Source: Flavobacterium psychrophilum (GTDB lineage: Bacteria; Bacteroidota; Bacteroidia; Flavobacteriales; Flavobacteriaceae). Taken from it: DNA of 64,000 bases. The DNA lies in the NCBI GenBank assembly GCA_945862065.1, contig CAMAWT010000007.1, forward strand, positions 77,491 through 141,490, given 5' to 3'. A program made the position numbers and the translations under genes. Under the pieces are notes generated by a model. The model had not been told where the DNA came from. It ran no database searches and was given only the letters and a program-made list of their open reading frames with translations. Below, piece by piece: positions 34,368 through 44,700 of this stretch (the stretch's first letter is position 1; each line of letters starts with the position of its first letter).

Positions 34368-34535
34368 TAATAAAAAGTGATTAGTGAAAAGTAAAAAGTA
34401 ATTAGCAATAAATTATTAATCACTTTTTGGGCTATTACAACAATTTTTAAATCAAATAAAAGAAGGGTAAAAATGAATATTAAATTTTATAAATCGCTCA
34501 AGGCTAATTACTAATCACTTTTTACTAATTACTAA
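34368..34535. repeat. Dense GTGATTAGT-type word repeats between gmk and nadD
   Basis: The spacer starts with AAAAAGTGATTAGTGAAAAG and continues AAAAAGTAATTAGC... ATTAATCACTTTTT. It ends CTAATTACTAATCACTTTTT and ACTAATTACTAA just before the nadD start. Words occur in both orientations, so the transcript could fold back on itself. Between the two blocks lie ~70 bp of plain AT-rich DNA. Confidence 0.6.
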
Positions 34536-34539
34536 AACT

Positions 34540-35127
34540 ATGAAAATCGGACTGTATTTCGGGAGCTTTAATCCAATACACATTGGGCACCTAATTATTG
34601 CCAATTATATGGTAGAATTTACAGATTTAGATCAGGTTTGGCTGGTAGTAACGCCTCTTAATCCGCACAAAAATAAAGCATCACTTTTGGATGATTACCA
34701 AAGATTGCACTTGGTTCATTTAGCTACAGAAGATTATCCTAAACTAAAACCTTCAGATGTTGAGTTCAAATTATCTCAACCCAATTATACTATAAATACT
34801 TTGGTTCATCTGCAAGAAAAATATCCAACAAATGAATTTTCATTAATCATGGGAGAAGATAATTTGAATTCCTTTCATAAATGGAAAAACTATGAAGTGA
34901 TTTTGCAAAATCATGAAATATATGTGTATCCAAGAGTGAATCAAAACAAAGAGAACATTGACACGGCACTATTAAATAATCCAAAAATTCATACAGTAAA
35001 TGCACCAATCGTCGAAATTTCGTCTACCTTTATACGAGAAAGCATTAAAAACCAAAGAAATATAACTCCAATGTTACCAAGCAAAGTAGCAGAATATATT
35101 GATAAAAGTGGGTTTTTTAGGCAGTAG
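34540..35127 (+). CDS. nadD: Nicotinate-nucleotide adenylyltransferase
   Basis: The 195-residue enzyme adenylylates nicotinate mononucleotide in NAD synthesis. The nucleotidyltransferase motif GLYFGSFNPIHIGH (HxGH) is at about residues 4-17. The C-terminal SSTFIRESIKNQRNITPMLP signature (the ISSTxIR motif) is at about residue 160. Confidence 0.96.
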   Translation: MKIGLYFGSFNPIHIGHLIIANYMVEFTDLDQVWLVVTPLNPHKNKASLLDDYQRLHLVHLATEDYPKLKPSDVEFKLSQPNYTINTLVHLQEKYPTNEFSLIMGEDNLNSFHKWKNYEVILQNHEIYVYPRVNQNKENIDTALLNNPKIHTVNAPIVEISSTFIRESIKNQRNITPMLPSKVAEYIDKSGFFRQ

Positions 35128-35299
35128 GTATTAGGTGAAAGTGATTAGTAATTAATGATTAGCCAGTTGGCAAAATTTATTAGTAAATAAACACTCTTAA
35201 ACCTTGTAAAATTAATAACCCCCATTAATTTTTATGAACCTATAAACATAATTATAATCAAAAAACATTAATAATCCTCATAACCTTAAATCAAATACC

Positions 35300-36466
35300 A
35301 TGTTAAATTTCGAATTATTCAATCCAGTTAATTACATTTTTGGTAAAAACCAAACCGAAAAAATTGCAGAACTTATCCCAAAAAACGCTAAAGTACTTTT
35401 AGCTTATGGTGGTGGAAGTATTTTTAAAAACGATGTACACAACCAAGTCACAAAAGCACTGAAAGATTTTTCTGTGATTGAATTTGGAGGAATTGAGCCC
35501 AACCCACGTTTTGAAACACTTATGAAAGCCGTTGAAATAATTCGCGCTGAAAAAATTGATTTTATTTTAGCTGTTGGAGGTGGGAGTGTTATTGATGGGG
35601 TAAAATTTATTTCTGGCGCTGTAAAATATGAAGGTGATCCGATAGAAATTTTGAAAAATAAAGTGTTGTTTAAAGACATAACAAAGGTTATACCATTTGG
35701 AACCGTTTTAACGTTACCTGCTACGGGTAGCGAAATGAACTCAGGAGCTGTAATCACGATTGAGTCAACCCAAGAAAAACTAGTGCTTGGCGGAAGTGCA
35801 CTGTTTCCTAAATTTTCTATTTGCGACCCAACGGTTATCACGTCTTTACCAAAAAGACAACTTCAAAACGGAGTTATTGATGCTTACATGCATACATTAG
35901 AACAATACATGACCTATCCGCATGATGCGCTTTTACAAGATAGAATTGCAGAGGGAATTTTACAAACATTAATTGAAATCGGACCAAAAGTTGTTGAAAC
36001 TCCAACGGATTATAAATTAGCATCCAATTTTATGTGGTCGTGTACCATGGCACTCAACGGATTGATTCAAAAAGGAGTTCCTTCAGATTGGGCAACACAC
36101 ATGATTGGTCATGAACTGACTGCATTGTATGAAATTGATCATGCAAGAACATTAGCCATCATTTCACCAAATTTATATCGTGTGATGTTTGAAACCAAGA
36201 AAGATAAGTTAGCCCAATATGGCAAACGTGTTTGGAATATTCAATCAGGATCAGTAGATGAAATTGCTCATGAAGCTATTGAAAAAACAGTTGCATTTTA
36301 TCACCTCTTGGGAATGAAAACTAAATTATCTGAAAATGCAGAAAACATTGAAAAAACAGCCGATGTTATTGTTAAAAGATTTACAGAAAGAGGTTGGACT
36401 GCTTTAGGCGAAAAACAAAATATTACTTTAGACAAAGTACGCGAGATCGTTGAAATGAGTTATTAA
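35300..36466 (+). CDS. Iron-containing alcohol dehydrogenase (YqhD/BdhA-like)
   Basis: This 388-residue group III dehydrogenase has a nucleotide-binding GGGSVIDGVKFI near residue 95 and TLPATGSEMNSGAV near 140. Iron-ligand segments are DAYMHTLEQYMT and HELTALYEIDHARTLA. The GGGS motif is that of the NADPH-preferring YqhD/BdhA aldehyde-reductase group. It is monocistronic, with word repeats upstream and a hairpin downstream. Confidence 0.9.
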   Translation: MLNFELFNPVNYIFGKNQTEKIAELIPKNAKVLLAYGGGSIFKNDVHNQVTKALKDFSVIEFGGIEPNPRFETLMKAVEIIRAEKIDFILAVGGGSVIDGVKFISGAVKYEGDPIEILKNKVLFKDITKVIPFGTVLTLPATGSEMNSGAVITIESTQEKLVLGGSALFPKFSICDPTVITSLPKRQLQNGVIDAYMHTLEQYMTYPHDALLQDRIAEGILQTLIEIGPKVVETPTDYKLASNFMWSCTMALNGLIQKGVPSDWATHMIGHELTALYEIDHARTLAIISPNLYRVMFETKKDKLAQYGKRVWNIQSGSVDEIAHEAIEKTVAFYHLLGMKTKLSENAENIEKTADVIVKRFTERGWTALGEKQNITLDKVREIVEMSY

Positions 36467-36486
36467 AATAACAAGTAAAATTACAA

Positions 36487-36516
36487 AAGGCGTTCAAGAT
36501 TTTTCCTGAACGCCTT
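36487..36516 (+). terminator. Hairpin after iron alcohol dehydrogenase
   Basis: The stem AAGGCGTTCA / TGAACGCCTT is 10 bp, with a 10-nt loop. The T tract is weak (TAGC follows), so termination may be partial. The rest of the spacer (36517-36783) is plain AT-rich sequence in which I see no other element. Confidence 0.65.
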
Positions 36517-36783
36517 AGCAACCAAAATTTTTAACTAAACCAAAAATTAATAACTAACCATTTAATAACGCTTGATTTTTTGTTTTATTACATTGAAAAT
36601 CATAAATTTAAGTTAATTATTTTAGAATAAGATTCATGTATTTTAATTAAAGGGTTGCTTGTTTTAATCAATTTTGGAAAGCCTTAAAAAAAATTATTTT
36701 ACACTATTTTGCAAAATGAAATACTTAGAAATAAAAAAGTTATTAGAATTTCAAAAAAATGAGCGCTATATTTCAATAAAATG

Positions 36784-36791
36784 TATCTTTG
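36784..36791 (+). promoter_or_regulatory. Probable -7 element for gdhA (TATCTTTG)
   Basis: An exact TAnnTTTG match lies 75 bp before the ATG at 36867. It implies a ~70-nt leader and places the transcription start downstream of the longer ORF's putative TTG start. No clear -33 TTTG is seen at standard spacing. Confidence 0.5.
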
Positions 36792-36866
36792 CTACTTATT
36801 ACGAAAACGTTTTCATTTAAGAAAACAATAACTATTGTTAATTTTAATTTGACAAATAATTCAAAA

Positions 36867-38210
36867 ATGGAAGAGAAGTTAAATCAATTTATGGCTGAAG
36901 TAGAAGCCAAAAATCCAAACGAGCCAGAATTTATTCAAGCAGTTAGAGAATTTGCAGAAACCGTAATCCCTTTTATTTCAGAAAGGTCTAAATATGACGG
37001 TAAAAATTTATTAATGAGAATGTCCGAGCCTGAGCGTTCGATAATATTCAGGGTTCCTTGGGTTGACGATGCAGGAGAAATAAAGGTAAACAGAGGATTT
37101 AGAATCCAGATGAACTCGGCAATTGGTCCTTATAAAGGAGGTATTCGTTTTCATCATACGGTTAATTTATCTGTTTTGAAATTCTTAGCTTTTGAGCAAG
37201 TATTCAAAAATAGTTTAACAACATTGCCAATGGGTGGTGGAAAAGGAGGATCAGATTTTGACCCAGAAGGAAAATCAGATGCAGAAGTAATGCGTTTTTG
37301 TCAATCATTTATGACAGAATTATGCCGTCATATTGGTCCAGACCTAGATGTCCCTGCAGGTGATATTGGTGTTGGTGCAAGAGAAATTGGGTATTTATTT
37401 GGTCAATACAAACGTATTAAAAATGAATTCACAGGAGTTTTAACCGGAAAAGGAATAGCTTATGGAGGTTCGTTAATTCGTCCAGAGGCAACAGGTTATG
37501 GCGTTGTTTATTTTACAGAGCAAATGTTGAGAACAATTGGTCATGAAATAAAAGGAAAAACAGTTGCTATTTCTGGATTCGGAAATGTAGCTTGGGGAGT
37601 TGCTTTGAAGGTAAACGAACTTGGAGGAAAAATTCTAACTATTTCGGGTCCTGATGGATATATTTATGATAAAGAAGGTATTTCTGGCGAGAAAGTCGAC
37701 TTTATGTTAGAATTAAGAGCTCGAGGTGATAATAAAGCAGAAGCCTATCTTGAAAAATATCCAAATGCAGAATTCCATAAAGGCAAAAGCGTTTGGGAAG
37801 TAAAAGTTGATGTTGCCATTCCTTGCGCAACTCAAAACGAATTGAACGAAGAAGACGCTAAAAAATTAATTGCAAACGGAGTTATGTGTGTTACAGAGGC
37901 AGCAAACATGCCCTGTACTCTAGACGCTATAAAACAATTTTTAAACCATAAAGTGCTTTTTGCTCCAGGAAAAGCAGCTAATGCTGGAGGTGTTGCAGCA
38001 TCTGGATTGGAAATGACACAAAACTCTATCCGATTAAATTGGACGAGTGAAGAAGTAGATCAACGTTTGAAAGATATTATGGTGGGTATTCATAACCAAT
38101 GTAAAAATTATGGTGTTGAAGAAGACGGATATGTAAATTATGTTAAAGGTGCAAACGTTGCTGGCTTCGTAAAAGTTGCTGATGCTATGTTGGCTCAAGG
38201 TATTGTATAA
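36867..38210 (+). CDS. gdhA: NADP-specific glutamate dehydrogenase
   Basis: The 447-residue hexameric enzyme interconverts 2-oxoglutarate plus ammonia and glutamate. The catalytic lysine region PMGGGKGGSDFDPEGKSD is at about residue 120. The Rossmann segment GFGNVAWGVALKVNELGGKI is near residue 235. The C-terminal LEMTQNSIRLNWTSEEVDQR is typical of the small-hexamer class. The frame extends 26 codons upstream, but the ATG at 36867 aligns with the family start (MEEKLNQFMAEVEAKNPNEP) and lies after the -7 box. Confidence 0.95.
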   Translation: MEEKLNQFMAEVEAKNPNEPEFIQAVREFAETVIPFISERSKYDGKNLLMRMSEPERSIIFRVPWVDDAGEIKVNRGFRIQMNSAIGPYKGGIRFHHTVNLSVLKFLAFEQVFKNSLTTLPMGGGKGGSDFDPEGKSDAEVMRFCQSFMTELCRHIGPDLDVPAGDIGVGAREIGYLFGQYKRIKNEFTGVLTGKGIAYGGSLIRPEATGYGVVYFTEQMLRTIGHEIKGKTVAISGFGNVAWGVALKVNELGGKILTISGPDGYIYDKEGISGEKVDFMLELRARGDNKAEAYLEKYPNAEFHKGKSVWEVKVDVAIPCATQNELNEEDAKKLIANGVMCVTEAANMPCTLDAIKQFLNHKVLFAPGKAANAGGVAASGLEMTQNSIRLNWTSEEVDQRLKDIMVGIHNQCKNYGVEEDGYVNYVKGANVAGFVKVADAMLAQGIV

Positions 38211-38231
38211 TTTATTTTATGAATAATTACT

Positions 38232-38263
38232 AGCCTTCTCAAGAAATTGGGAAGGCTTTTTTA
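38232..38263 (+). terminator. Intrinsic terminator after gdhA
   Basis: The 11-bp stem AGCCTTCTCAA / TTGGGAAGGCT is closed by a GAAA tetraloop and followed by TTTTT, 21 bp after the stop. Confidence 0.85.
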
Positions 38264-38331
38264 TTTAATCTATATATGAAAACTATTATATTTTCGTTTT
38301 ATTATATATTTGTAAAATCGATTTTATAATT

Positions 38332-40632
38332 ATGCTCAAAAAACAAATTGCCCAAATTATATTTTTTATATCTATTTGCATAAATGCCCAAGAAAATCAA
38401 TTGTGGCAAGGATATTTTTCATACAATCAAGTGAAAGACATTTCTGAGTCATCAACGGCATTTTATGCAGCTACCGAAAATGCGATTTTTTCAAAGAATC
38501 TTTCAACAAATGTACTGTCAACAGTCAATTCGGTAGACGGATTAAAAGCTGAAACAATTTCATCTATTTTTTTCAGCGAATCGTCTCAAAAAACATTTAT
38601 TGGAAACAGTAACGGATTATTATTAATCAAAAACCCAGAAGGTAATTTTTTGTTTAAAAACGGAATTGTAGAAGAATTACCGGTTTCGCCTTTTATCAAA
38701 AAAATCAACCACTTTACAGAATTTCAAAACAATATTTATTTAGCTTGCGATTATGGTATTTCAACTTTTAACCAATCAACGAATGAATTTGGAGATACAT
38801 TTTATATTGGCAGTGGCGGTAGTAATGTTAAGGTTTTTCAGACAGCTATTCTAAATAATGAATTGTATGCTTTTACCGAAAACCAAGGAATTAAAAAAGC
38901 AGCATTAACCAATCCAAATCTAGTCGATTTTAATCAGTGGCAAGTTTTTGATGCAGGCTATTGGCTCGGAGGATGTACTTTTAATAGTGAGTTAACAGCT
39001 GTAAATACCAACGGAAAATTATATCGTTTTAATGGAACTACCCCCGTTGAAATTGCCACATTACAAGATCCGTTGAAAGACATTAGATCCAATGGAAATT
39101 ATTTGATAGCTACCACCACAAACCATGTTTATGTTTTCAATAATTCGTACCAACTTGTAGCTCATATTACTTCCAATCAATTTACGGCTTCTTCGGTGAC
39201 TTTTACTTGCGCAACGATTATTGACAGTACCGTTTTTATAGGCACTAATGAAAACGGGGTACTTTCAGTTTCACTTTCCAATCCCGCGAATTTTGAAGTG
39301 AATTTACCCAACGGCCCTTTTATGAATGCTGTTTTTAGAGTCAAAAAATCAATCAACGCACTTTGGGCAGTTTATGGCATGTATAGTAGAACGTATAATC
39401 CTTATTTTTTAAATGGTCCAGGAAAATACCCATTGAGCAAATTTACAGAAGCAAACGGTTGGAAATTAATTCCCTATTCAAGTTTGTTGGGAGCTAGGTC
39501 GCTTTCAAATATCGCTTTTCATCCTACAAAATTGAACGAAATTTATATTAGTTCTTATTTTTCAGGGTTATTGAAAGTCGTTAATGATGTTCCAACTACT
39601 CTTTATAATCAAACAAATACGGGTATAAACGGTTTACAATCATTGGGCAACGACCCAAATTATGTAGATATCAGAATAAATGGACCTGTTTATGACTCCA
39701 ACGGAAATCTTTGGATGACTAATAGTCTTGTTCAAAAAGGGCTAAAAGTATTGAAATCAGACGGTGCATGGGCATCCTATGATTTAGCACAAACCATTCC
39801 GTCACCAACCAGTCAGAGTTATGCCATTCCAGTAATTGATAAAAACAATTCGAAATGGCTTCCAACAAGCACTAGCGGTTTAGCAATTTATAATGAAACC
39901 CTCAACAAATCGATGTTGATTACCGATAACACATCAGGAAATTTGCCTTCATTGGATGTTAGATGTGTAGCCATAGATAACCGAAATCAAGCTTGGATTG
40001 GGACTTCAAAGGGCTTGCGAATTATTTCCAGTGTGGATCAATTTGTATCGCAAGATGAAATAGAAACCAAAGCAATCATTATTTTAGAAGATGGATTGGC
40101 GCAAGAACTTTTTTATGAACAATTCATTTTGGATATTGCTGTTGATGGTGCCAACCGAAAATGGGTTTCAACGGCAGATGCGGGGGTGTTTTTAGTATCA
40201 TCAAATGGGCAAGAAACTATCTATCATTTTACAAAATCAAATTCATCGCTTCCAAGCGATAATGTGAATGATATAGAGATAGACGGCGTTACCGGAGAAG
40301 TATTTTTTGCAACTGATAAAGGATTGGTTTCTTTTAAAGGATCGGCAACAAAACCGAGTGTTTCTTTAGACAATGTGTATGCGTATCCAAACCCGGTGCG
40401 CCCTGAATTTACTGGAACCGTAAAAATAGCCGGACTTACCTCAAAAGCAACTGTAAAAATTACCGATGTTGAAGGTAATCTTGTTCACGAAACAACATCT
40501 GATGGAGGAACGATAGAATGGGATACAACTGCTTTTGGTCAATATAAAGTGGCGTCTGGAGTATATTTAATTTTGGTTTCAAGCCAAGACGGACTAGAAA
40601 CAACGGTAAAGAAAGTAATGATTATCCGATAA
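38332..40632 (+). CDS. porZ: PorZ-like T9SS protein (two-propeller, C-terminal sorting domain)
   Basis: This 766-residue exported protein has a signal peptide (about 1-20, ending INAQ). It then has a two-propeller region with repeated ISxIFFS/..GLL-type blades (FYAATENAIFSKNLSTNVLS, LKAETISSIFFSES, VFIGTNENGVLS, VAIDNRNQAWIGTSKGLRII). The last ~90 residues are a T9SS sorting domain (VYAYPNPVRPEFTGTVKI ... GVYLILVSSQDGLE). Length and order fit PorZ, the surface component of the attachment complex that supplies A-LPS to the sortase PorU. It overlaps recO by one base, the arrangement seen in other flavobacteria. Confidence 0.85.
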   Translation: MLKKQIAQIIFFISICINAQENQLWQGYFSYNQVKDISESSTAFYAATENAIFSKNLSTNVLSTVNSVDGLKAETISSIFFSESSQKTFIGNSNGLLLIKNPEGNFLFKNGIVEELPVSPFIKKINHFTEFQNNIYLACDYGISTFNQSTNEFGDTFYIGSGGSNVKVFQTAILNNELYAFTENQGIKKAALTNPNLVDFNQWQVFDAGYWLGGCTFNSELTAVNTNGKLYRFNGTTPVEIATLQDPLKDIRSNGNYLIATTTNHVYVFNNSYQLVAHITSNQFTASSVTFTCATIIDSTVFIGTNENGVLSVSLSNPANFEVNLPNGPFMNAVFRVKKSINALWAVYGMYSRTYNPYFLNGPGKYPLSKFTEANGWKLIPYSSLLGARSLSNIAFHPTKLNEIYISSYFSGLLKVVNDVPTTLYNQTNTGINGLQSLGNDPNYVDIRINGPVYDSNGNLWMTNSLVQKGLKVLKSDGAWASYDLAQTIPSPTSQSYAIPVIDKNNSKWLPTSTSGLAIYNETLNKSMLITDNTSGNLPSLDVRCVAIDNRNQAWIGTSKGLRIISSVDQFVSQDEIETKAIIILEDGLAQELFYEQFILDIAVDGANRKWVSTADAGVFLVSSNGQETIYHFTKSNSSLPSDNVNDIEIDGVTGEVFFATDKGLVSFKGSATKPSVSLDNVYAYPNPVRPEFTGTVKIAGLTSKATVKITDVEGNLVHETTSDGGTIEWDTTAFGQYKVASGVYLILVSSQDGLETTVKKVMIIR

Positions 40633-41345
40633 TGATTGTTAAAACCAAAGCCATCGTACTTTCTTCATTAAAATATCAAGAAAAAGGACTTATTACAAAA
40701 TGCTTTACGCAACAAGAAGGCATAAAATCATACATCGTTCCGAATGCTTTTTCGGGTAAAAAATCAAATCAAAAAATTGCTTATTTCCAGCCTTTAACGA
40801 TTCTCGAAATAGAAGCAAATCATAAAAACAAAGGCACGCTTGAACATTTTAAAGAAATAAAATTAGCTATTCCGTACCAAACAATCAATAATGACATTTA
40901 CAAAAGTACCATTGTCATTTTTCTATCCGAAGTTTTAAGCAATTGCATTCAAGAAGAAGAAAAAAACGAAGATTTATTTACTTTTCTTGAAGCTGCTTTA
41001 ACCTGGTTGGACACCCACGAAGAACCTCAAAACTTTCATTTAATTTTACTGATGGAAGTTAGTAAATTTTTGGGGTTTTATCCCGACACATCCAACATAG
41101 ATTTACCATTTTTTAATACTAATGATGGAAATTTTACGCTGTTTCAAGGTATACAATGCCTATCAGAACATCAAACGTTTTTATTAAAAAAATTAATTCA
41201 TTTGAAATTTGAAAATGACCAAAAAGTGTTTTCTAGTATTGAAAGACAAATTATATTGCAATTGCTTTTAGATTATTATTCTATTCATCTGGATGGTTTT
41301 AGAAAACCAAAATCACTCGATGTATTGAAAGAAGTATTTGCATAA
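40632..41345 (+). CDS. recO: DNA repair protein RecO
   Basis: This 237-residue recombination mediator loads RecA onto SSB-coated DNA with RecR. An N-terminal OB fold (IVKTKAIVLSSLKYQEKGLI, then CFTQQEGIKSYIVPNAFSGK) is followed by a helical C-terminal domain. The zinc-finger cysteines of some homologues are absent, as usual in Bacteroidota. Its start codon overlaps the porZ stop (TAATG). Confidence 0.93.
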   Translation: MIVKTKAIVLSSLKYQEKGLITKCFTQQEGIKSYIVPNAFSGKKSNQKIAYFQPLTILEIEANHKNKGTLEHFKEIKLAIPYQTINNDIYKSTIVIFLSEVLSNCIQEEEKNEDLFTFLEAALTWLDTHEEPQNFHLILLMEVSKFLGFYPDTSNIDLPFFNTNDGNFTLFQGIQCLSEHQTFLLKKLIHLKFENDQKVFSSIERQIILQLLLDYYSIHLDGFRKPKSLDVLKEVFA

Positions 41346-41383
41346 ATGTTGGTTTGTGAATTATTGAAATTGTTTTTTTATAC

Positions 41384-41604
41384 ATTTGTGAATCTCTGTG
41401 ATTCCTTTGTGAAACTTCGTGAAACCCATCAAAAAAAACGGTTTTTGAAACCATTAAGAAATTAAGATTCATTAAGAAGCACGCTTAATTTGTGAAATTT
41501 GTGAAATCTGTGTTTTATTGAAATTGAATTGAATTTTTGATATTGATATTGCAATTGACATTGATTTGTGAATCTCTGTGATTCCTTTGTGAAACTTTGT
41601 GAAA
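41384..41604 (+). repeat. Direct repeat of a 41-bp GTGAAAC-rich unit, 180 bp apart
   Basis: Copies at 41384-41424 and 41564-41604 (ATTTGTGAATCTCTGTGATT, then CCTTTGTGAAACTTYGTGAAA) differ at one base. Between them lie related words (TTTGTGAAATTTGTGAAATC, AAACCATTAAGAAATTAAG, ATTAAGAAGCACGCTTAAT). It lies in the 404-bp gap between recO and ileS, which has no credible gene. The same TGTGAAATTTGTG words recur at 60018-60167. Confidence 0.8.
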
Positions 41605-41692
41605 TAAACCACACTTACATTTTTCAATACATTAAGTTTCTTTTAAAAGCTTCTTTTGCAATTACTAATGTAAAAAACTTTTGCCTTTTGCC

Positions 41693-41724
41693 TTTTGCCT
41701 ATTTACTAATAATCACTACTTTCG
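41693..41724 (+). promoter_or_regulatory. Promoter for ileS (TTTTG-N19-TACTTTCG)
   Basis: There is a -33 TTTTG at 41693-41697 and a -7 TACTTTCG at 41717-41724 (one mismatch to TAnnTTTG), with a 19-bp spacer. The -33 lies inside a threefold tandem of the 7-mer CTTTTGC (about 41678-41699), so several alternative -33 positions exist. The ATG follows 25 bp later. Confidence 0.55.
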
Positions 41725-41749
41725 CAGATTGATTTAAGACACCGATAAT

Positions 41750-44700
41750 ATGAGTACAAAATTTACTGAATACAAAGGACTTGACTTGCCAAAATCGGCA
41801 GAAGAAGTGCTACATTTTTGGAAGGAAAACGATATATTTGAACAATCAGTAACTTCACGAGAAGGAAACACTCCATATGTATTTTTTGAAGGGCCACCTT
41901 CTGCAAACGGATTGCCAGGAATTCACCACGTGATGGCACGTGCTATTAAAGATATTTTTTGTCGCTATAAAACTCAAAAAGGATTTCAAGTAAAACGTAA
42001 AGCAGGTTGGGACACCCACGGATTACCTGTAGAATTGGGTACCGAAAAAGAATTAGGAATTACCAAAGAAGATATTGGAAAAACCATCACAGTAGAAGAA
42101 TACAACGAGGCGTGCAAACGCACCGTGATGCGATATACAGACGTTTGGAATGACTTAACAGAAAAAATGGGGTATTGGGTAGATATGGAAGATCCGTATG
42201 TTACTTACAAGGCCAAATATATGGAAACCGTTTGGTGGTTATTGAAACAAATCTACAATAAAGATTTGATGTACAAAGGTTACACCATCCAGCCCTATTC
42301 ACCAAAAGCGGGGACTGGATTGTCTTCGCATGAGGTAAATCAGCCAGGTTCGTATCGAGATGTAACCGATACAACCATCGTAGCACAGTTCAAAACTAAA
42401 CCTGAATCGTTGCCGAGCTTTTTACAAGGATTTGGAGATATTCACGTTTTGGCTTGGACAACAACACCTTGGACTTTGCCATCGAACACCGCTTTGACCG
42501 TAGGACCAAAAATTGATTATGTGTTGGTAAAAACCTTCAATCAATATACTTTCTTACCATCGAATGTTATTTTGGCTAAAAATTTAGTTGGAAAACAATT
42601 CGGAAAAACGTTCTTCGAATCGACAGAAGCTGCTGATTTTGAAAATTTCAAAGCAGGAGATAAGAAAATTCCATTCCAAATTTTGGCGGAAGCCAAAGGA
42701 TCAGATTTAGTTGGCATTCGTTACGAGCAATTGATGCCATTGGCTTTGCCGTATCAAAATGCTGACGACGCATTCCGTGTGATCGCAGGAGATTTTGTAA
42801 CAACCGAAGACGGAACAGGAATAGTTCATACCTCGCCTACTTTTGGTGCGGATGATGCTAAAGTGGCTAAAGAAGCAACACCAGAAATTCCACCTATGTT
42901 GATTTTGGACGAAAATGGAACTCCGGTTCCTTTAGTTGATTTACAAGGGAAATTTGTAAATGGATTAGGAGAATTATCAGGCAAATATGTTAAAAATGAA
43001 TATTATAATGATGGCGAAGCACCCGAGAGATCTGCCGATGTAGAAATTGCCATTCAGTTAAAAGAAGAAAATAAAGCGTTCAAAGTAGAGAAATACGTGC
43101 ACAGTTACCCACATTGTTGGCGAACAGACAAGCCTATTTTATATTATCCTTTAGATTCTTGGTTCATTAAGATTACCGAAGTACGAGACCGTATGTTTGA
43201 CTTGAACGACACCATTAACTGGAAGCCAAAAGCAACTGGAGAAGGTCGTTTTGGGAACTGGTTGAAAAACGCTAACGATTGGAATTTATCCCGTTCTAGA
43301 TATTGGGGAATTCCATTGCCCATTTGGAGAACAGAAGACAAACAAGAAGAAATCTTGATTGGTTCAGTTGAAGAATTGTACAACGAAATTGAAAAATCAA
43401 TTCAGGCTGGTTTCCAAAAAACAAATCCGTTTGCCGGTTTTGAAATTGGAAATATGTCGGAAACCAATTATGATTTGATTGATTTACATAAAAATGTAGT
43501 AGACGAAATCACTTTGGTTTCGGCTTCAGGAAAACCAATGCAACGCGAAAGCGATTTGATTGACGTTTGGTTTGATTCCGGTGCGATGCCTTATGCACAA
43601 TGGCATTATCCGTTTGAAAACAAAGAGTTGATTGACCAAAACAAATCATTCCCTGCAGACTTTATCGCTGAGGGAGTCGATCAAACCCGTGGTTGGTTTT
43701 ACACCCTACACGCTATTGGAACTTTGGTTTTTGACACAATTGCCTATAAAAATGTAGTTTCAAACGGATTGGTATTGGACAAAAACGGACAAAAAATGTC
43801 GAAACGTTTAGGAAATGCCGTTGATCCATTTGAAACTTTAAAAGAATACGGTCCAGATGCGACGCGTTGGTACATGATATCTAATGCAAATCCTTGGGAT
43901 AACTTAAAGTTCGATTTGGAGGGAATTGCTGAAGTGCGTAGAAAATTCTTCGGAACTTTGTACAATACGTATTCGTTTTTTAGTTTATATGCTAATATTG
44001 ATGGGTTTACTTATTCTGAAGCCGAAATACCTTTGGCAGATCGACCAGAAATTGACCGTTGGATTATTTCTGAATTGAATTCTTTGATAAAAGAGGTAGA
44101 TGGATTTTATGCCGATTATGAACCTACAAAATCAGCTCGTGCGATTTCTGATTTTGTGCAGGAAAACTTGAGTAATTGGTATGTTCGATTGTGCAGAAGA
44201 CGTTTCTGGAAAGGAGAATATGCCCAAGATAAAATTGCAGCTTACCAAACTTTGTACACCTGTTTGGTTACTGTTGCCAAATTATCTTCTCCAATTGCGC
44301 CGTTTTATATGGACAAATTATACAAAGATTTAACACAAGCAACACATTCAGAAAATTTTGAGAGTGTACATTTGGCAAAATTTCCAGAATTTGTTGAAAA
44401 TTTTGTTGATAAATCGTTGGAAAGCAAAATGATGAAAGCACAAACGATTTCTTCGTTAGTTTTATCATTACGAAAAAAGGAAATGATTAAAGTGCGTCAA
44501 CCATTGCAAAAAGTAATGATTCCAGTACTTGACGAGAAGCAACGAATTGAAATTGAAGCAATTGCCGATCTAGTTAAAGCGGAAGTTAATGTAAAAGAAA
44601 TTCAACTTTTGGATGATGCATCAGGGGTTTTGGTAAAACAAATCAAACCTAATTTTAAAACATTAGGGCCTCGATTTGGTAAAGATATGGGATTGATTTC

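Noticed and set aside
35404..35841. 145-residue minus-strand frame
   Set aside because: It is antisense to the iron alcohol dehydrogenase, whose coding signature is unambiguous.
36467..36866. Riboswitch or leader RNA before gdhA
   Set aside because: Apart from the terminator hairpin of the previous gene and a -7 box, no conserved fold or paired region was seen.
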